From an uncultured Rickettsiales bacterium (GTDB lineage: Bacteria > Pseudomonadota > Alphaproteobacteria > Rickettsiales > UBA1997): a DNA stretch of 64,000 nucleotides. The position numbers and the translations under genes were made by a program. Below are positions 20,964-29,979 of the stretch, piece by piece (within the stretch, counting starts at the first letter, position 1; the number at the start of each line of letters is the position of its first letter). Under the pieces are notes generated by a model, which was given only the letters and a program-made list of their open reading frames with translations, was not told where the DNA came from and searched no databases. The stretch is from the NCBI GenBank assembly GCA_934747265.1, contig CAKVGI010000001.1, positions 43,123 through 107,122 on the forward strand, read 5' to 3'.

Positions 20964-21450
20964 TGAAAATATTGCAAAAAGATTATATATTTTTCTTATT
21001 TTATTAGTTGTAGGCAGTACAACTTACGCTGAAATAATTACAGAAAATAATAATCAAAATATCCCTTTATCAGAAGAAAATAAAGAAGAGAATAAAGAGG
21101 TTGAGGATATTAAAATTAAAGACACAAAAGAAATTAATAAGACAAACACAATAAAAATACAAGCTCTAAATAAAATTACAGCAAAAAGTTATGAATATAA
21201 AATTAAAATTGGAGATTCTATTGAATTTGAGAGGTTAATAATTACTCCGTTGTTTTGCTGGAAATCGGCGCCATCGGATATTCCAGAAAATAAGGCATTA
21301 TTAAAAATATCTGAAAATCAACTAAACAAGGAACAAAAAGAAATTTTTTATGGTTGGATGTTTTCGTCTGCTCCAAGTATATCATCATTAGAACATCCTA
21401 TGTATGATATAAAAGTTGTTGATTGTTTAAAAATACAGGACGAGAAATAG
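20956..21450 (+). CDS. DUF2155-domain periplasmic protein
   Basis: The 164-residue protein has a signal peptide (about 1-26) and an acidic/lysine-rich linker. The C-terminal DUF2155 domain shows ALNKITAKSYEYKIKIGDSIEFERL, the cysteine-containing TPLFCWKSAPSDIPENKALL, and GWMFSSAPSISSLEHPMYDIKVVDC. DUF2155 is common in alphaproteobacteria and typically sits next to mlaD, as here, with an eight-base overlap. Its molecular role is not known. Context suggests an envelope function with the Mla system. Confidence 0.85.
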   Translation: MISENIAKRLYIFLILLVVGSTTYAEIITENNNQNIPLSEENKEENKEVEDIKIKDTKEINKTNTIKIQALNKITAKSYEYKIKIGDSIEFERLIITPLFCWKSAPSDIPENKALLKISENQLNKEQKEIFYGWMFSSAPSISSLEHPMYDIKVVDCLKIQDEK

Positions 21451-21459
21451 TATATTGCT

Positions 21460-21990
21460 TTAAAGCTGACGTGAAGTACCTCCTACTTATTGCCACCACT
21501 TCATAAGTGGGTTGATGGCATTTATTTGTTTTATTATAAAACAAATGAATAATTGAAAATTGAAAATAAAATATAAAGTCGGATATTTGAATTTAAGATT
21601 TAAAATTAAGAATTAAGAATTAAGAATAATACTATATATTAAACAGTAATTATTATTATATAAAGTATATAATTAATAATTTTATAAGAATTATAAAATA
21701 ATACATTAATATAAAAAACAAAGCTTAAATATAATCAAAGTATTTTAAACCCCCCTTGCCCCCCTTATCAGGGGGGAATGGAGAGTATCCTTATCGTGGG
21801 GAGGAGACCTTATCATTGGAGGATAAGGAACTTATCAGGGGGAGAGTATTCTTGTTATGTGAGATAGAGGAGTATCTCTTAACAAAGGGGATAGATAGAA
21901 TATCCTTTTACTAGGGGAATAAAAGGGTATCCACTTAGCGGGAGGATAGGAAGTAGTACCTTCCTAGCAGAGGGGACGAAAGAGAACTTA
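21460..21990 (+). repeat. Composite GC-armed repeat, forward copy
   Basis: No gene is seen between 21451 and 22122. A diverged left arm (about 21460-21530) keeps the GCTGACGTGA remnant. It is followed by the AT-rich core 21540-21745, almost identical to the core at 8590-8800, and by a right arm with CCCCTTGCCCCCCTTATCAGGGG. After it come about 200 bases of eroded units such as CTTATCAGGGGGAGAGTATTC. Confidence 0.75.
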
Positions 21991-22122
21991 GCATAATTAT
22001 GTTAAAATATAGCAATTAAGCAATATATAAAAAATTAATAATATCCAAATAATAATACAAATTTTTGTTTACTTACAAAAAAAATCTTTTATTTTATAAT
22101 TACATTTAATTTATTTTTAGCA

Positions 22123-23217
22123 TTGAAACTTTATAAAACATATTTAATTAAAAATTTATTCAAACCATTAATGATATCTTTACTTACTTTGACTGGTATA
22201 ATATGGAGTAGTAGGGTTGTAAAATTTATGGATTATATAGTGCAAGATGGGGCTGAGTTTTTGAGCTTTTTTGAACTTACACTTTTGGTTTTACCATCGT
22301 TAATGATGATGATATTACCGCTAGCTGTATTTTTGACTGCTATCTTGACTTATGATAAATTAATTGAGAATAGAGAAATCATTATTTTAAAAAATTGCGG
22401 AATAAAAAAAATACAATTGTTAATGCCTTTAATTATGTTATCTCTTGTAATTGTTGCTTTTTCTTATTTTATTAGTTTATATGGCGGTTATAAATCAAAT
22501 TTAAAAATTAGGGAAATAAGACAAAATATTCAAAATAATTTATCTTTTTCTATGATAAAGGAAGGAAGTTTTATAAAATTTAAAGATATTGTTATTTATG
22601 CCGATAAAAAAGAAGACAATAAAGCTTATAATATTATTATTTACAATAGCGCTAATACAAAAAATGATAATAAAAATATATTAGTGCAAGCAAAATCAGC
22701 TGAGATTAATAATAATATTATTACGTTGTTTGATGGTAATTTTCAAAGATTTAATGATAAAATAGATAATAATCCAGAAATTTTATTTTTTAAAGAATAT
22801 AATGTAAATTTTGATGACTTGATGAACGGAAATACGTCGTCAACTATCAAACGAGTTGATAGTTCGTCTATTGTAAAATTGATAGATATATTGCGTAATT
22901 ATGATAAATATGCTGTTGATTTTCCAAATAAAAACAAAGTTATATATGAATTAAATTATAGATTAACATTTCCGCTAATTTCAGTTTTAATGGCTTTATT
23001 GTCTGGTTCTCTGGTTTTAAGAGGTGCATTTAATAGAATTAGTAATTACAAGAATATAATGATTACTTCGATAATTTCTGTTTTAGTTTATATTATATTT
23101 TTGTCATTATATCAAAAAATTTCTAGTAATATAATTTATGTTTATATATTATATTCATTTATGTTTTTGATTCTTATAGTATCTGGTTTTTTAATAAGAG
23201 AAAAGAAAAAAATATGA
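22123..23217 (+). CDS. lptF: LPS export ABC transporter permease LptF
   Basis: The 364-residue YjgP/YjgQ-family permease has six predicted transmembrane helices: three near the N-terminus (to about 120) and three in the last 100 residues. A periplasmic beta-jellyroll domain of about 150 residues lies between them. The N-terminal YKTYLIKNLFKPLMISLLTL is typical of LptF. With LptG and LptB it extracts lipopolysaccharide from the inner membrane toward LptA and the outer membrane. The start is a TTG at 22123; no ATG lies at the expected position. It overlaps lptG by four bases. Confidence 0.92.
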   Translation: MKLYKTYLIKNLFKPLMISLLTLTGIIWSSRVVKFMDYIVQDGAEFLSFFELTLLVLPSLMMMILPLAVFLTAILTYDKLIENREIIILKNCGIKKIQLLMPLIMLSLVIVAFSYFISLYGGYKSNLKIREIRQNIQNNLSFSMIKEGSFIKFKDIVIYADKKEDNKAYNIIIYNSANTKNDNKNILVQAKSAEINNNIITLFDGNFQRFNDKIDNNPEILFFKEYNVNFDDLMNGNTSSTIKRVDSSSIVKLIDILRNYDKYAVDFPNKNKVIYELNYRLTFPLISVLMALLSGSLVLRGAFNRISNYKNIMITSIISVLVYIIFLSLYQKISSNIIYVYILYSFMFLILIVSGFLIREKKKI

Positions 23218-24365
23218 TAAGTAGTAATAGAATACTTTCTGTATATATAACAAAGAATATTTTTAAAATATTTTTGATAATGTTTATTGGATTATTTTTG
23301 TTATTTTTTGCTGTTGATTTTTTTGAAACAACAAAAGATATAAATAAAGATATGCAAGATGCATTAAAAATATCAACTTTGATAGTATTATACAGAACGC
23401 CAAGTTTATTAGAAACAATATTACATTTTATAATTTTATTATCTGGATTATTTGTTTTTTTTAAATTATCCAATAATAGTGAAATAGTTGTTATGAGAAG
23501 TAGTGGAAAATCAATATTTCAAATAATAAAATTTCCGATGTTTATGATTTTTTTATTTGGTGTATTTGTTATTACCATATTTAACCCAATTTCTTCAACA
23601 TTAAATACAAAATCAGAAAAATTAAAAAATATATATTTTAGAAATGAAAAAGAGGATTTATTAGAGTTAGAAAATGGTATTTGGTTTAAACAAAAAAATC
23701 TTAAAGATAATGGAACAATAGTAATAAAAGCTTCAAAAGTTTATAAAGATATTTTATTATTTAGTAATGTAATTTTAATATATATAGATGAAAATAACAA
23801 TTTTGTGAAAAGAATTAATTCGCAAAATATTAAATTGAACAATAATGAATGGATATCGGCGGATAATTATATTATACAAGAAGGAAAAAATACAGAATTT
23901 ATAAAATTATTAAAAATACCAACAAACTTAACACAAAAATTTGTATCAAAAACAATTCAGAATGACTATGAATCCTTATATAATATTTCTTTCTGGAAAT
24001 TAAGAAGTTCTATAAAAGATTTGAAAGAATCTGGATTTAATACATTAAAGTTTGAAGTTAGATATTATTATTTAATGACTGTTCCATTTTTGTTCGCTAT
24101 AATGATTTTTATCTCTGCTTATTTTGGTATTGTAAGCACAAGAAGTAATAAAAAATATCTTTCCATAATAAAAGGCATTGCTGTTGGTTTTATTATTTTT
24201 ATAAGTCATAATGTAATAGTTGAATTAACTAATGCACAAAGATTAACTATATTTGATGGTTCTGTATTAATTGTATTGGTATATATAATACTATCAATAT
24301 TATTGTTATTAAAAAAAGATTTGTTAAGTAATTTTAATGCTAATATTTTTAAAAAAAATTTATAA
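23214..24365 (+). CDS. lptG: LPS export ABC transporter permease LptG
   Basis: The 383-residue partner of LptF has the same layout of 3+3 transmembrane helices around a periplasmic domain. The N-terminal LSVYITKNIFKIFLIMFIGLFLLFF and the NNSEIVVMRSSGKS segment (coupling helix that contacts LptB) are characteristic. The ATGA overlap with lptF shows translational coupling. The presence of both permeases implies the organism makes LPS or a related glycolipid, unlike several reduced Rickettsiales. LptB and other Lpt genes are outside the window. Confidence 0.93.
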   Translation: MISSNRILSVYITKNIFKIFLIMFIGLFLLFFAVDFFETTKDINKDMQDALKISTLIVLYRTPSLLETILHFIILLSGLFVFFKLSNNSEIVVMRSSGKSIFQIIKFPMFMIFLFGVFVITIFNPISSTLNTKSEKLKNIYFRNEKEDLLELENGIWFKQKNLKDNGTIVIKASKVYKDILLFSNVILIYIDENNNFVKRINSQNIKLNNNEWISADNYIIQEGKNTEFIKLLKIPTNLTQKFVSKTIQNDYESLYNISFWKLRSSIKDLKESGFNTLKFEVRYYYLMTVPFLFAIMIFISAYFGIVSTRSNKKYLSIIKGIAVGFIIFISHNVIVELTNAQRLTIFDGSVLIVLVYIILSILLLLKKDLLSNFNANIFKKNL

Positions 24366-24612
24366 TTTTATACATAGAATTATTGAATTGTTTCTGCTGT
24401 CATTAATTAAAATATACAAAGTATGTATCTCTCCATTTCTAGTACATAGTTGTAATTTTAGACCAACTTGCTCTGAATATATGTTTGAAGCTATAAAAGT
24501 GCATGGGATTTTAAAGGGTCTTTATTTAGGAACAAAAAGATTATTAAAATGTACACCAAATAGAGAATTTACATACGATCCGGTACCACCGAAAAAAAAT
24601 AAAAATGATTAA
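24337..24612 (+). CDS. yidD: Membrane protein insertion efficiency factor YidD
   Basis: The 91-residue protein matches YidD: IKIYKVCISPFLVHSCNFRPTCSEYMFEAIKVHGILKGLYLGTKRLLKC ends near TYDPVP. The conserved cysteines and the FRPTCSEY core are present. YidD aids insertion of inner-membrane proteins with YidC. The chosen ATG overlaps the end of lptG by 29 bases. The N-terminus is about 15 residues longer than usual, so a TTG near residue 18 is also possible. A 12-bp inverted repeat follows downstream. Confidence 0.92.
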   Translation: MLIFLKKIYNFIHRIIELFLLSLIKIYKVCISPFLVHSCNFRPTCSEYMFEAIKVHGILKGLYLGTKRLLKCTPNREFTYDPVPPKKNKND

Positions 24613-24641
24613 AACTGTAAATATTTATAAAGATAATAAAT

Positions 24642-24670
24642 TTTACCTCTCTTATTATAAGAGAGGTAAA
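24642..24670. terminator. Bidirectional hairpin between yidD and the ilvH-like gene
   Basis: TTTACCTCTCTT at 24642-24653 pairs perfectly with AAGAGAGGTAAA at 24659-24670 around a five-base loop. It separates two convergent genes and probably serves both. Confidence 0.65.
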
Positions 24671-24677
24671 GTAAAAA

Positions 24678-25292
24678 CTACATAAACATATTATCATCAA
24701 GAGATGTAGCAACTAAGCCACTTTTTAGAACTTCTATATCATCTGATAAGTTTTCTAATCTCTCCATTAATTCATTATTTTTTTCTTCCTCGTTTATAAA
24801 TTGGAAAATAATTATATTATTTTTGTATAAAATTGTGCTACCATTATAATCGCTTACTAAATCCATAATTCTTGATATTTGAGGATTATCTTCTTTTACT
24901 TTAACTAAAATTAATTCTCTTTCAATATAATTATTTGCTTGAAAATTTGAAGCGCTAACAACAACATCCAATTGTCTTAAACCATCAATTAATGAATTTA
25001 TTCTTTGTCTATCACCGGTAATATATAAAATAACTCTATGCTCTAAGTTATTTAATTTAAAGTTAGATAAAACAAGTCTTTCTATATTCATATTATGATC
25101 AGCGCAGTATCCTGTAACTTTTGCTAAACTACCTTTAATATTTCTAATAACAACAGATAATAAACTTTTTTCATCTTCATTAATTGGTCTTGAAGTTGGA
25201 TTATCGTTTAAATTATTATTGTTTTTATCTTGTTGATTTGAATCATCCAAAGTTGGAATTTTAACGTCTTTAAAAATATTTTCCATTACCAT
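24678..25292 (-). CDS. Acetolactate synthase small subunit-like (IlvH/IlvN) protein
   Basis: The 204-residue protein begins with about 45 hydrophilic residues, including an Asn run. It then follows the IlvH pattern: an ACT domain (LLSVVIRNIKGSLAKVTGYCADHNMNIERLVLS), then IERELILVKVKED, and the C-terminal domain ending LKSGLVATSL. IlvH regulates the catalytic acetolactate synthase in valine/isoleucine synthesis. No ilvB/ilvI, ilvC or ilvD gene is in the window, so its partner is unseen and it may act as a lone ACT-domain protein. An ATG two codons on (25286) is an alternative start. Confidence 0.75.
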   Translation of the reverse strand: MVMENIFKDVKIPTLDDSNQQDKNNNNLNDNPTSRPINEDEKSLLSVVIRNIKGSLAKVTGYCADHNMNIERLVLSNFKLNNLEHRVILYITGDRQRINSLIDGLRQLDVVVSASNFQANNYIERELILVKVKEDNPQISRIMDLVSDYNGSTILYKNNIIIFQFINEEEKNNELMERLENLSDDIEVLKSGLVATSLDDNMFM

Positions 25293-25411
25293 ATTATTTT
25301 ATGAACTTATATTTACATCATATTTTATTTTTTTAAAAAATCAATACAAATTATATTGACAATTTTATATAAAAGATTTTATTTTTATTTTAAATAATTA
25401 TTAATAATAAA

Positions 25412-25534
25412 ATGTATAAAATATTTTTTCTTTTTATTTTAATGCTATCTGCTTGTTCATCTTTTAAAGAGAATAATACGCTGGCTATTCCGCCTATTGC
25501 AACAGACGAAATACAAATAACACATAATGAATAA
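25412..25534 (+). CDS. Small lipoprotein of 40 residues
   Basis: An ATG at 25412 opens a 40-codon frame with a hydrophobic signal segment and the lipobox L-S-A-C (Cys15), followed by SSFKENNTLAIPPIATDEIQ. Its TAA (25532-25534) overlaps the ATG of the next gene as TAATG, which supports real translation. The short Ser/Pro tail after the lipobox recalls small BamF/BamC-like alphaproteobacterial lipoproteins, but no family can be named. It would be anchored in the envelope. Confidence 0.7.
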   Translation: MYKIFFLFILMLSACSSFKENNTLAIPPIATDEIQITHNE

Positions 25535-26268
25535 TGAAAAAAATTACAGAAATTACACCGAGTTTATTTTATTATATTCAATATTTATTGATTGAATCTG
25601 GAAATGATTCTGATAATTCAAGTTTTGAGGAAATACATAATAGATTATATAATCCTAAAATATTTACACCAGAAGAGTTTGCGGAAGAGGTTTTTTACGT
25701 TATATGTGTTGCTGGATTTAAGCAAACTACCGCTAAAAAAATGTGTAATAAAGTTAAAGATTATATTAAAGAACATCAAAATCCGCAATTTGATGATATG
25801 ATAAAGATTTATGGCAATGTAAATAAAGTTAATGCGATTATTAAAGTTTGGAATAATAGAGCTGATTTACAAAAAAATTTTTATTCTTTATCTACACCAG
25901 AAGAAAAATTAGATTTTTTATCAAAATTACCACATATTGGAAATATTACAAAATATCATATAGCTAGAAATTTGGGAATTAATTTTGTAAAATACGATAT
26001 TTGGATACAAAGATTGGGTGTTGCCTTATATGGTGATGAAGAATATGTGGAAAAAGTAAGCAACAGTAAATTAAATCCAAAAATAAAAGAAATGTGCGAT
26101 AAGATGTTTAGTACATTAGAATCACAAATTAATGAAAAGATTGGATATATTGATGTTGTACTCTGGAAAGCCTGTCAACAAGGTCTTTTGGTTATAAAAG
26201 GTAAAGATGTATTTTTTGATGATGAAAAATTCAAGCCTCAAAAAACATCGCCAGACTTAACAAAGTGA
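25534..26268 (+). CDS. HhH-GPD superfamily DNA glycosylase-like protein
   Basis: The 244-residue, mostly helical protein carries a helix-hairpin-helix at about 132-148 (LPHIGNITKYHIARNLG). Asp155 follows in VKYDIW, where this superfamily has its catalytic aspartate. Such enzymes remove damaged bases such as alkylated or oxidised purines. No [4Fe-4S] cluster cysteines are visible at the C-terminus, which argues against Nth/MutY. The specific substrate cannot be told. It overlaps the stop of the small lipoprotein gene and converges with birA, sharing 31 bases at the 3' end. Confidence 0.6.
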   Translation: MKKITEITPSLFYYIQYLLIESGNDSDNSSFEEIHNRLYNPKIFTPEEFAEEVFYVICVAGFKQTTAKKMCNKVKDYIKEHQNPQFDDMIKIYGNVNKVNAIIKVWNNRADLQKNFYSLSTPEEKLDFLSKLPHIGNITKYHIARNLGINFVKYDIWIQRLGVALYGDEEYVEKVSNSKLNPKIKEMCDKMFSTLESQINEKIGYIDVVLWKACQQGLLVIKGKDVFFDDEKFKPQKTSPDLTK

Positions 26269-26945
26269 TATTTTCCATTTGCCATTTTTACTATTAATGT
26301 ACCATCATTATCTATATCTTCAAATATTCCTTCAATATCGCCAACTTTTATTGTTTGGTGTAGTTTATAGCTTGATTTTAGCCATTTTATTCTAATTGAA
26401 GAAAATCCATTTTGTTCCCATTCTTTAAATAAATAATTAAAATTAGCTAAAAACCTTTTTAATAAAGTGTATTTATCAACAATAATTCCTTCATTTTTTA
26501 ATGATGTGGCATTAAAGTTTACATTGTCTGGAAAAAAATTAATATTAACACCCGGTCCTATAATTAATTTATTACTATCAAATTCCAATAAAATACCAAC
26601 TGCTTTTTTATTATTTATTAAAATATCATTGGGCCATTTTGAAATAATTGAATTATTTTTATTATCAAACTCACTTATTGCATATCTCATTGCAACGCTT
26701 GTTATAAAAGATACTTGGCTATAATCCAGCTTATTATTATTGGCCTCAATAATTAATGAAAAATATAAATTATTATTATTTTCGCTATTCCAGACTCTAT
26801 TTCCTTTTCCTTTACCAGATGTTTGTTTTTGAGCAATTATAATAGTGTTTGCTTTAAAATTTTTTACAACATTCATAGTTGTATCAACTACATCATATTC
26901 AATTATATCATAATTTAAAAATTTTTCTTCTTTTATAATATTCAT
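26238..26945 (-). CDS. birA: Biotin--[acetyl-CoA-carboxylase] ligase
   Basis: The 235-residue protein is a monofunctional biotin protein ligase without the N-terminal DNA-binding domain of E. coli BirA. The biotinyl-AMP loop is GKGKGNR at 44-50, the KWPND motif is at 103-107, and GILLE follows at 117-121. A small C-terminal SH3-like domain ends it. It attaches biotin to the carrier domain of acetyl-CoA carboxylase. It overlaps the RluC gene by four bases on the same strand and overlaps the glycosylase gene tail to tail. Confidence 0.93.
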   Translation of the reverse strand: MNIIKEEKFLNYDIIEYDVVDTTMNVVKNFKANTIIIAQKQTSGKGKGNRVWNSENNNNLYFSLIIEANNNKLDYSQVSFITSVAMRYAISEFDNKNNSIISKWPNDILINNKKAVGILLEFDSNKLIIGPGVNINFFPDNVNFNATSLKNEGIIVDKYTLLKRFLANFNYLFKEWEQNGFSSIRIKWLKSSYKLHQTIKVGDIEGIFEDIDNDGTLIVKMANGKYHFVKSGDVF

Positions 26946-27916
26946 AATTTGATACCTATTTTTTGTATTGTTTTTTTAAATTCTTTTGGAGGTTCAGCTT
27001 TAATATTTATATTCTTACCCAGAAGATTATTAATAGTCAATAAGTAAGCATGAAGATGCATATTATTACTTAAACTATCAACAAAAGCTTTTTTAGAACC
27101 ATATTTACCATCGCCTAAAATTGGATGACCTATTTCTTTCATATGAACTCTTATCTGGTGAGTTCTACCAGTCAATAGCTTAACCTTGACTAAACTAATA
27201 TTGTATTGTTCAGAATATCCTATTACTTCATATAGAGTAATTGCTTCTTTACCATTATTTTCATCTTTATATACTTTCTCAACTCCATTTCCCAATTTTT
27301 TAAGTAAAGGAATTTTTATTTCGCCTTTTGTTTTTGTAAATTTTCCAACAACCAGAGCTAAGTAAATTTTTTCAATATTTTTATCTTTATTTTTAAAATA
27401 TTCAGACAATAATTCTGCTACCATTTTATTTTTAGCTAATATCAAAATACCACTAGTATCTTTATCTAATCTATGAACCAATTTTGGCGTTTCCTCTCCA
27501 TCATTTTTTAGGTATTTTAAAAAATCATTAACACTTTTTTCTATTTTTGTACCACTTTGAACCGCTAATCCTCTTGGTTTATTAATGGCTATAATATTTT
27601 TATCTTCATAAATTATAAATGATTTGAATTTTTCCAAATCACTATCAGATATAAATATTTCTTTTTTGGGTTTTTTCTCTATTTTGTTAGAATTAAATAT
27701 TTTAATTATAAAATCGCTAAACATTACATTATCATTAAGCTTTAAATGATAATTATTCTTTACAGTCTGTTCATTAACCAAAATATCTTTATTTCTCAAT
27801 GCTTTTTGAATTAAAGTGTTATTAGTATTAGAAAAAATACTATACAAAAACTTATCAAGTTTTAAGCTACTATATTCTTTTCCAATAGTAATTATTTTGT
27901 ATTTATCTTTTTTCAT
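26942..27916 (-). CDS. rluC: RluC-type 23S rRNA pseudouridine synthase
   Basis: The 324-residue enzyme has an N-terminal S4-like RNA-binding domain (about 18-75). The catalytic RluA-family domain follows with HRLDKDTSG at 148-156, where Asp151 is the nucleophile. GRTHQIRVHMKEIGHPILGDGKYG lies further on. RluC makes pseudouridines at 955, 2504 and 2580 of 23S rRNA in E. coli; RluC rather than RluD is inferred because the second paralogue at 38.3 kb is more RluD-like. The start overlaps the upstream coiled-coil gene by 14 bases. Confidence 0.85.
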   Translation of the reverse strand: MKKDKYKIITIGKEYSSLKLDKFLYSIFSNTNNTLIQKALRNKDILVNEQTVKNNYHLKLNDNVMFSDFIIKIFNSNKIEKKPKKEIFISDSDLEKFKSFIIYEDKNIIAINKPRGLAVQSGTKIEKSVNDFLKYLKNDGEETPKLVHRLDKDTSGILILAKNKMVAELLSEYFKNKDKNIEKIYLALVVGKFTKTKGEIKIPLLKKLGNGVEKVYKDENNGKEAITLYEVIGYSEQYNISLVKVKLLTGRTHQIRVHMKEIGHPILGDGKYGSKKAFVDSLSNNMHLHAYLLTINNLLGKNINIKAEPPKEFKKTIQKIGIKL

Positions 27917-28448
27917 CGTTTTTATAAGCTGTTTCCAACATTTCTACTCTTTTTTCTAGCGATCTCAATTCCTTTTTTATTCTTTCTATTGAAAATAAAA
28001 CTTCAACATCGTTTCTATTAACATTAACAACACCTTTCCACATCATAGTAATAATAGTTGCTAAACAAATTATGCCAATAGATAAAGAAATTACCATCCA
28101 TTTAGCAAGACTAAAATTAGCTTCCAACTCTTCAGTAAAAGATTTAAGAGTATTGATATTTTTATCTATTTCAATAAATTTATTGTCAGTAGCTCTACTA
28201 TGTTTATCTATATAAGAATTATATTGATCAAATTCATATTGTGTCTTGTTTAAAGCATCGGTAATTCTGCCTTTTAGTTCCGGTGTTATTTCTTCATCTT
28301 GAATAATATCAAGAACTGTAATGAATTGAATATTTTTGTTTAGTCCTTTTTTATCAATATTTAGCACTCCTTCTTGCTCAGCTTTTACCACAAAGGAAAA
28401 ACTGAAAAATATAAACAATGTAAATAAAAATAAATTAGTTCTTTTCAT
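27903..28448 (-). CDS. Unknown membrane protein with signal peptide and coiled coil
   Basis: I do not recognise a family. The 181-residue protein has a signal peptide (about 1-23, to KAE). A helical periplasmic stretch follows, then one transmembrane segment at about 118-138 (WMVISLSIGIICLATIITMMW), and a charged C-terminal coiled coil with KKELRSLEKRVEMLE. The topology places the N-terminal domain outside and the coiled coil in the cytoplasm. It lies between merR and rluC on the same strand and overlaps rluC, so it is probably co-expressed with it. Confidence 0.6.
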   Translation of the reverse strand: MKRTNLFLFTLFIFFSFSFVVKAEQEGVLNIDKKGLNKNIQFITVLDIIQDEEITPELKGRITDALNKTQYEFDQYNSYIDKHSRATDNKFIEIDKNINTLKSFTEELEANFSLAKWMVISLSIGIICLATIITMMWKGVVNVNRNDVEVLFSIERIKKELRSLEKRVEMLETAYKNDEKR

Positions 28449-28512
28449 TGTACAAGTAATGGTTATTACTACCCTTATTTAAACAATATAATTTTAATAT
28501 TCAAGTATTAAA

Positions 28513-28917
28513 TTACAAACTAAAATTATTAAATTTTACAACAAGTTCTTTAAGTCTTGATTGAACAGCTATTAAATCATTTATATTCTCAACAACTTTG
28601 TTTTGATTAATTGAGTCATTATCAACTATTTTTGACATCTTTTTAATAGTTTCTAAATCTTTTTTTAATAAATTTTTATTTGATGATAATAAATTTTGCA
28701 GACCTTTTATTGTATAACCAGCTTCATGGAGAAAATATTTAATTTTTAAAATATTTGCTATATCATTATTATAATAGTATCTTCTAGAACCTTTTCCTGT
28801 ACTTGGGCGAATTTGTGGAAATTCTTTTTCCCAAAATCTTAATACATGTCCTTCAAGTCCAACTTCTTTTGAAGCTACCCCTATTGATCTTCTTTTATCT
28901 ATTACTTTATTATTCAT
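28513..28917 (-). CDS. MerR-family transcriptional regulator
   Basis: The 134-residue protein has an N-terminal winged helix of MerR type: SIGVASKEVGLEGHVLRFWEKEFPQIRPSTGKGSRRYYYNNDI. The YYY in place of the usual YR(V) wing and the short coiled tail resemble the alphaproteobacterial MerR type found next to integration host factor genes. No metal-binding cysteines are present in the C-terminal part, so it is not a metal sensor. Effector and targets are unknown. It overlaps the upstream perM-like gene by eight bases, so the two share a transcript. Confidence 0.85.
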   Translation of the reverse strand: MNNKVIDKRRSIGVASKEVGLEGHVLRFWEKEFPQIRPSTGKGSRRYYYNNDIANILKIKYFLHEAGYTIKGLQNLLSSNKNLLKKDLETIKKMSKIVDNDSINQNKVVENINDLIAVQSRLKELVVKFNNFSL

Positions 28918-29968
28918 CTTCTTTAATATATGTTATTTTTTCTTTAATATAAAATCTAACTACAACGCCAATAACGCTAGCGATAGGTAAAGCAATAAGC
29001 ATACCAGTTAAACCGAATAAAGCACCGCCAGAAAATAAGGCAAAAATAATCCATAATGGATGTAGGTTGATTTTATTACCAACCATATTTGGCGTTAAAA
29101 AATTTGATTCTAATATTTGCCCAGCAAAAAATATTCCCAAAACTATTGATATATGTGCAAAACTTAAACCATATTGATAAAATGCCATAATCATAGCGGT
29201 AATAAAACCAAAAATCATGCCCACATATGGTATAAAGCTAGCCATACCGGTTAAAAAGCCGATTAAAAATCCATATTTTAAACCGCTTATTTTTAAAGAT
29301 ATTCCATAAAACATACTTAATATTAAGCAAACATTTATTTGTTCTTTTACACATGCGTAAAGCACTTTATTGATATCTTCAAATAGTTTTATATATTTGT
29401 CTTTGTTTTTAGGTGGTATGTATTTTTCTATTTTAGACATAATATTGTTCCAATCATTTAAAAAGTAATAAGCTGTTATTGGAGTAATAATTAGTAAAGA
29501 AAGTATATTTATAAATGCAACAGATTTAGAAAGAATATTATTAAAAAATGACATTAAATATTTACTTATGTTATTTCCATAATTTATTATATATTTTTTA
29601 AAATCTATTGTATCTTTTATATCCAAAAATTCCATTAATGATGCAATTTTATCTGATAATAGCTCATTGTTCCTTCCTAGAAAATCAAGTAATTCTTTTA
29701 TCAAATTTAGTGTTTGATCTAAAACCAAAGGAATTATAAATATAATCAATAACAATATTATCGCTGTAAAAAATATTATAATAAAAATTGATGATAATCT
29801 TCTACTGTGAAAAATTTTTTCTAATTTTGTTGTAATTCTATTTAAAAAATAAGCTATAATTATACCCAATGTAAATGGAAGCAAAATAGTTCTAACATTA
29901 TATAAAAAATATAATATAAATAAAGATATTACTGAAATAATAATATTATTTTTTGATGCTTTTGTCAT
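28910..29968 (-). CDS. AI-2E/PerM-family transporter
   Basis: The 352-residue protein has about seven transmembrane helices in the family arrangement: two or three at the N-terminus, a middle soluble helical stretch, and a C-terminal cluster. The latter carries GFLTGMASFIPYVGMIFGF, then LESNFLTPNMVGNKINLHPLWIIFALFSGGALFG. That last block is the family signature. The family includes quorum-signal exporters, Na+/H+ antiporter-like proteins and PerM; no substrate can be assigned. In alphaproteobacteria it often sits beside a DUF2066 gene, as it does here 12 bases upstream. Confidence 0.9.
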   Translation of the reverse strand: MTKASKNNIIISVISLFILYFLYNVRTILLPFTLGIIIAYFLNRITTKLEKIFHSRRLSSIFIIIFFTAIILLLIIFIIPLVLDQTLNLIKELLDFLGRNNELLSDKIASLMEFLDIKDTIDFKKYIINYGNNISKYLMSFFNNILSKSVAFINILSLLIITPITAYYFLNDWNNIMSKIEKYIPPKNKDKYIKLFEDINKVLYACVKEQINVCLILSMFYGISLKISGLKYGFLIGFLTGMASFIPYVGMIFGFITAMIMAFYQYGLSFAHISIVLGIFFAGQILESNFLTPNMVGNKINLHPLWIIFALFSGGALFGLTGMLIALPIASVIGVVVRFYIKEKITYIKEDE

Positions 29969-29979
29969 ATTTTCTACCG

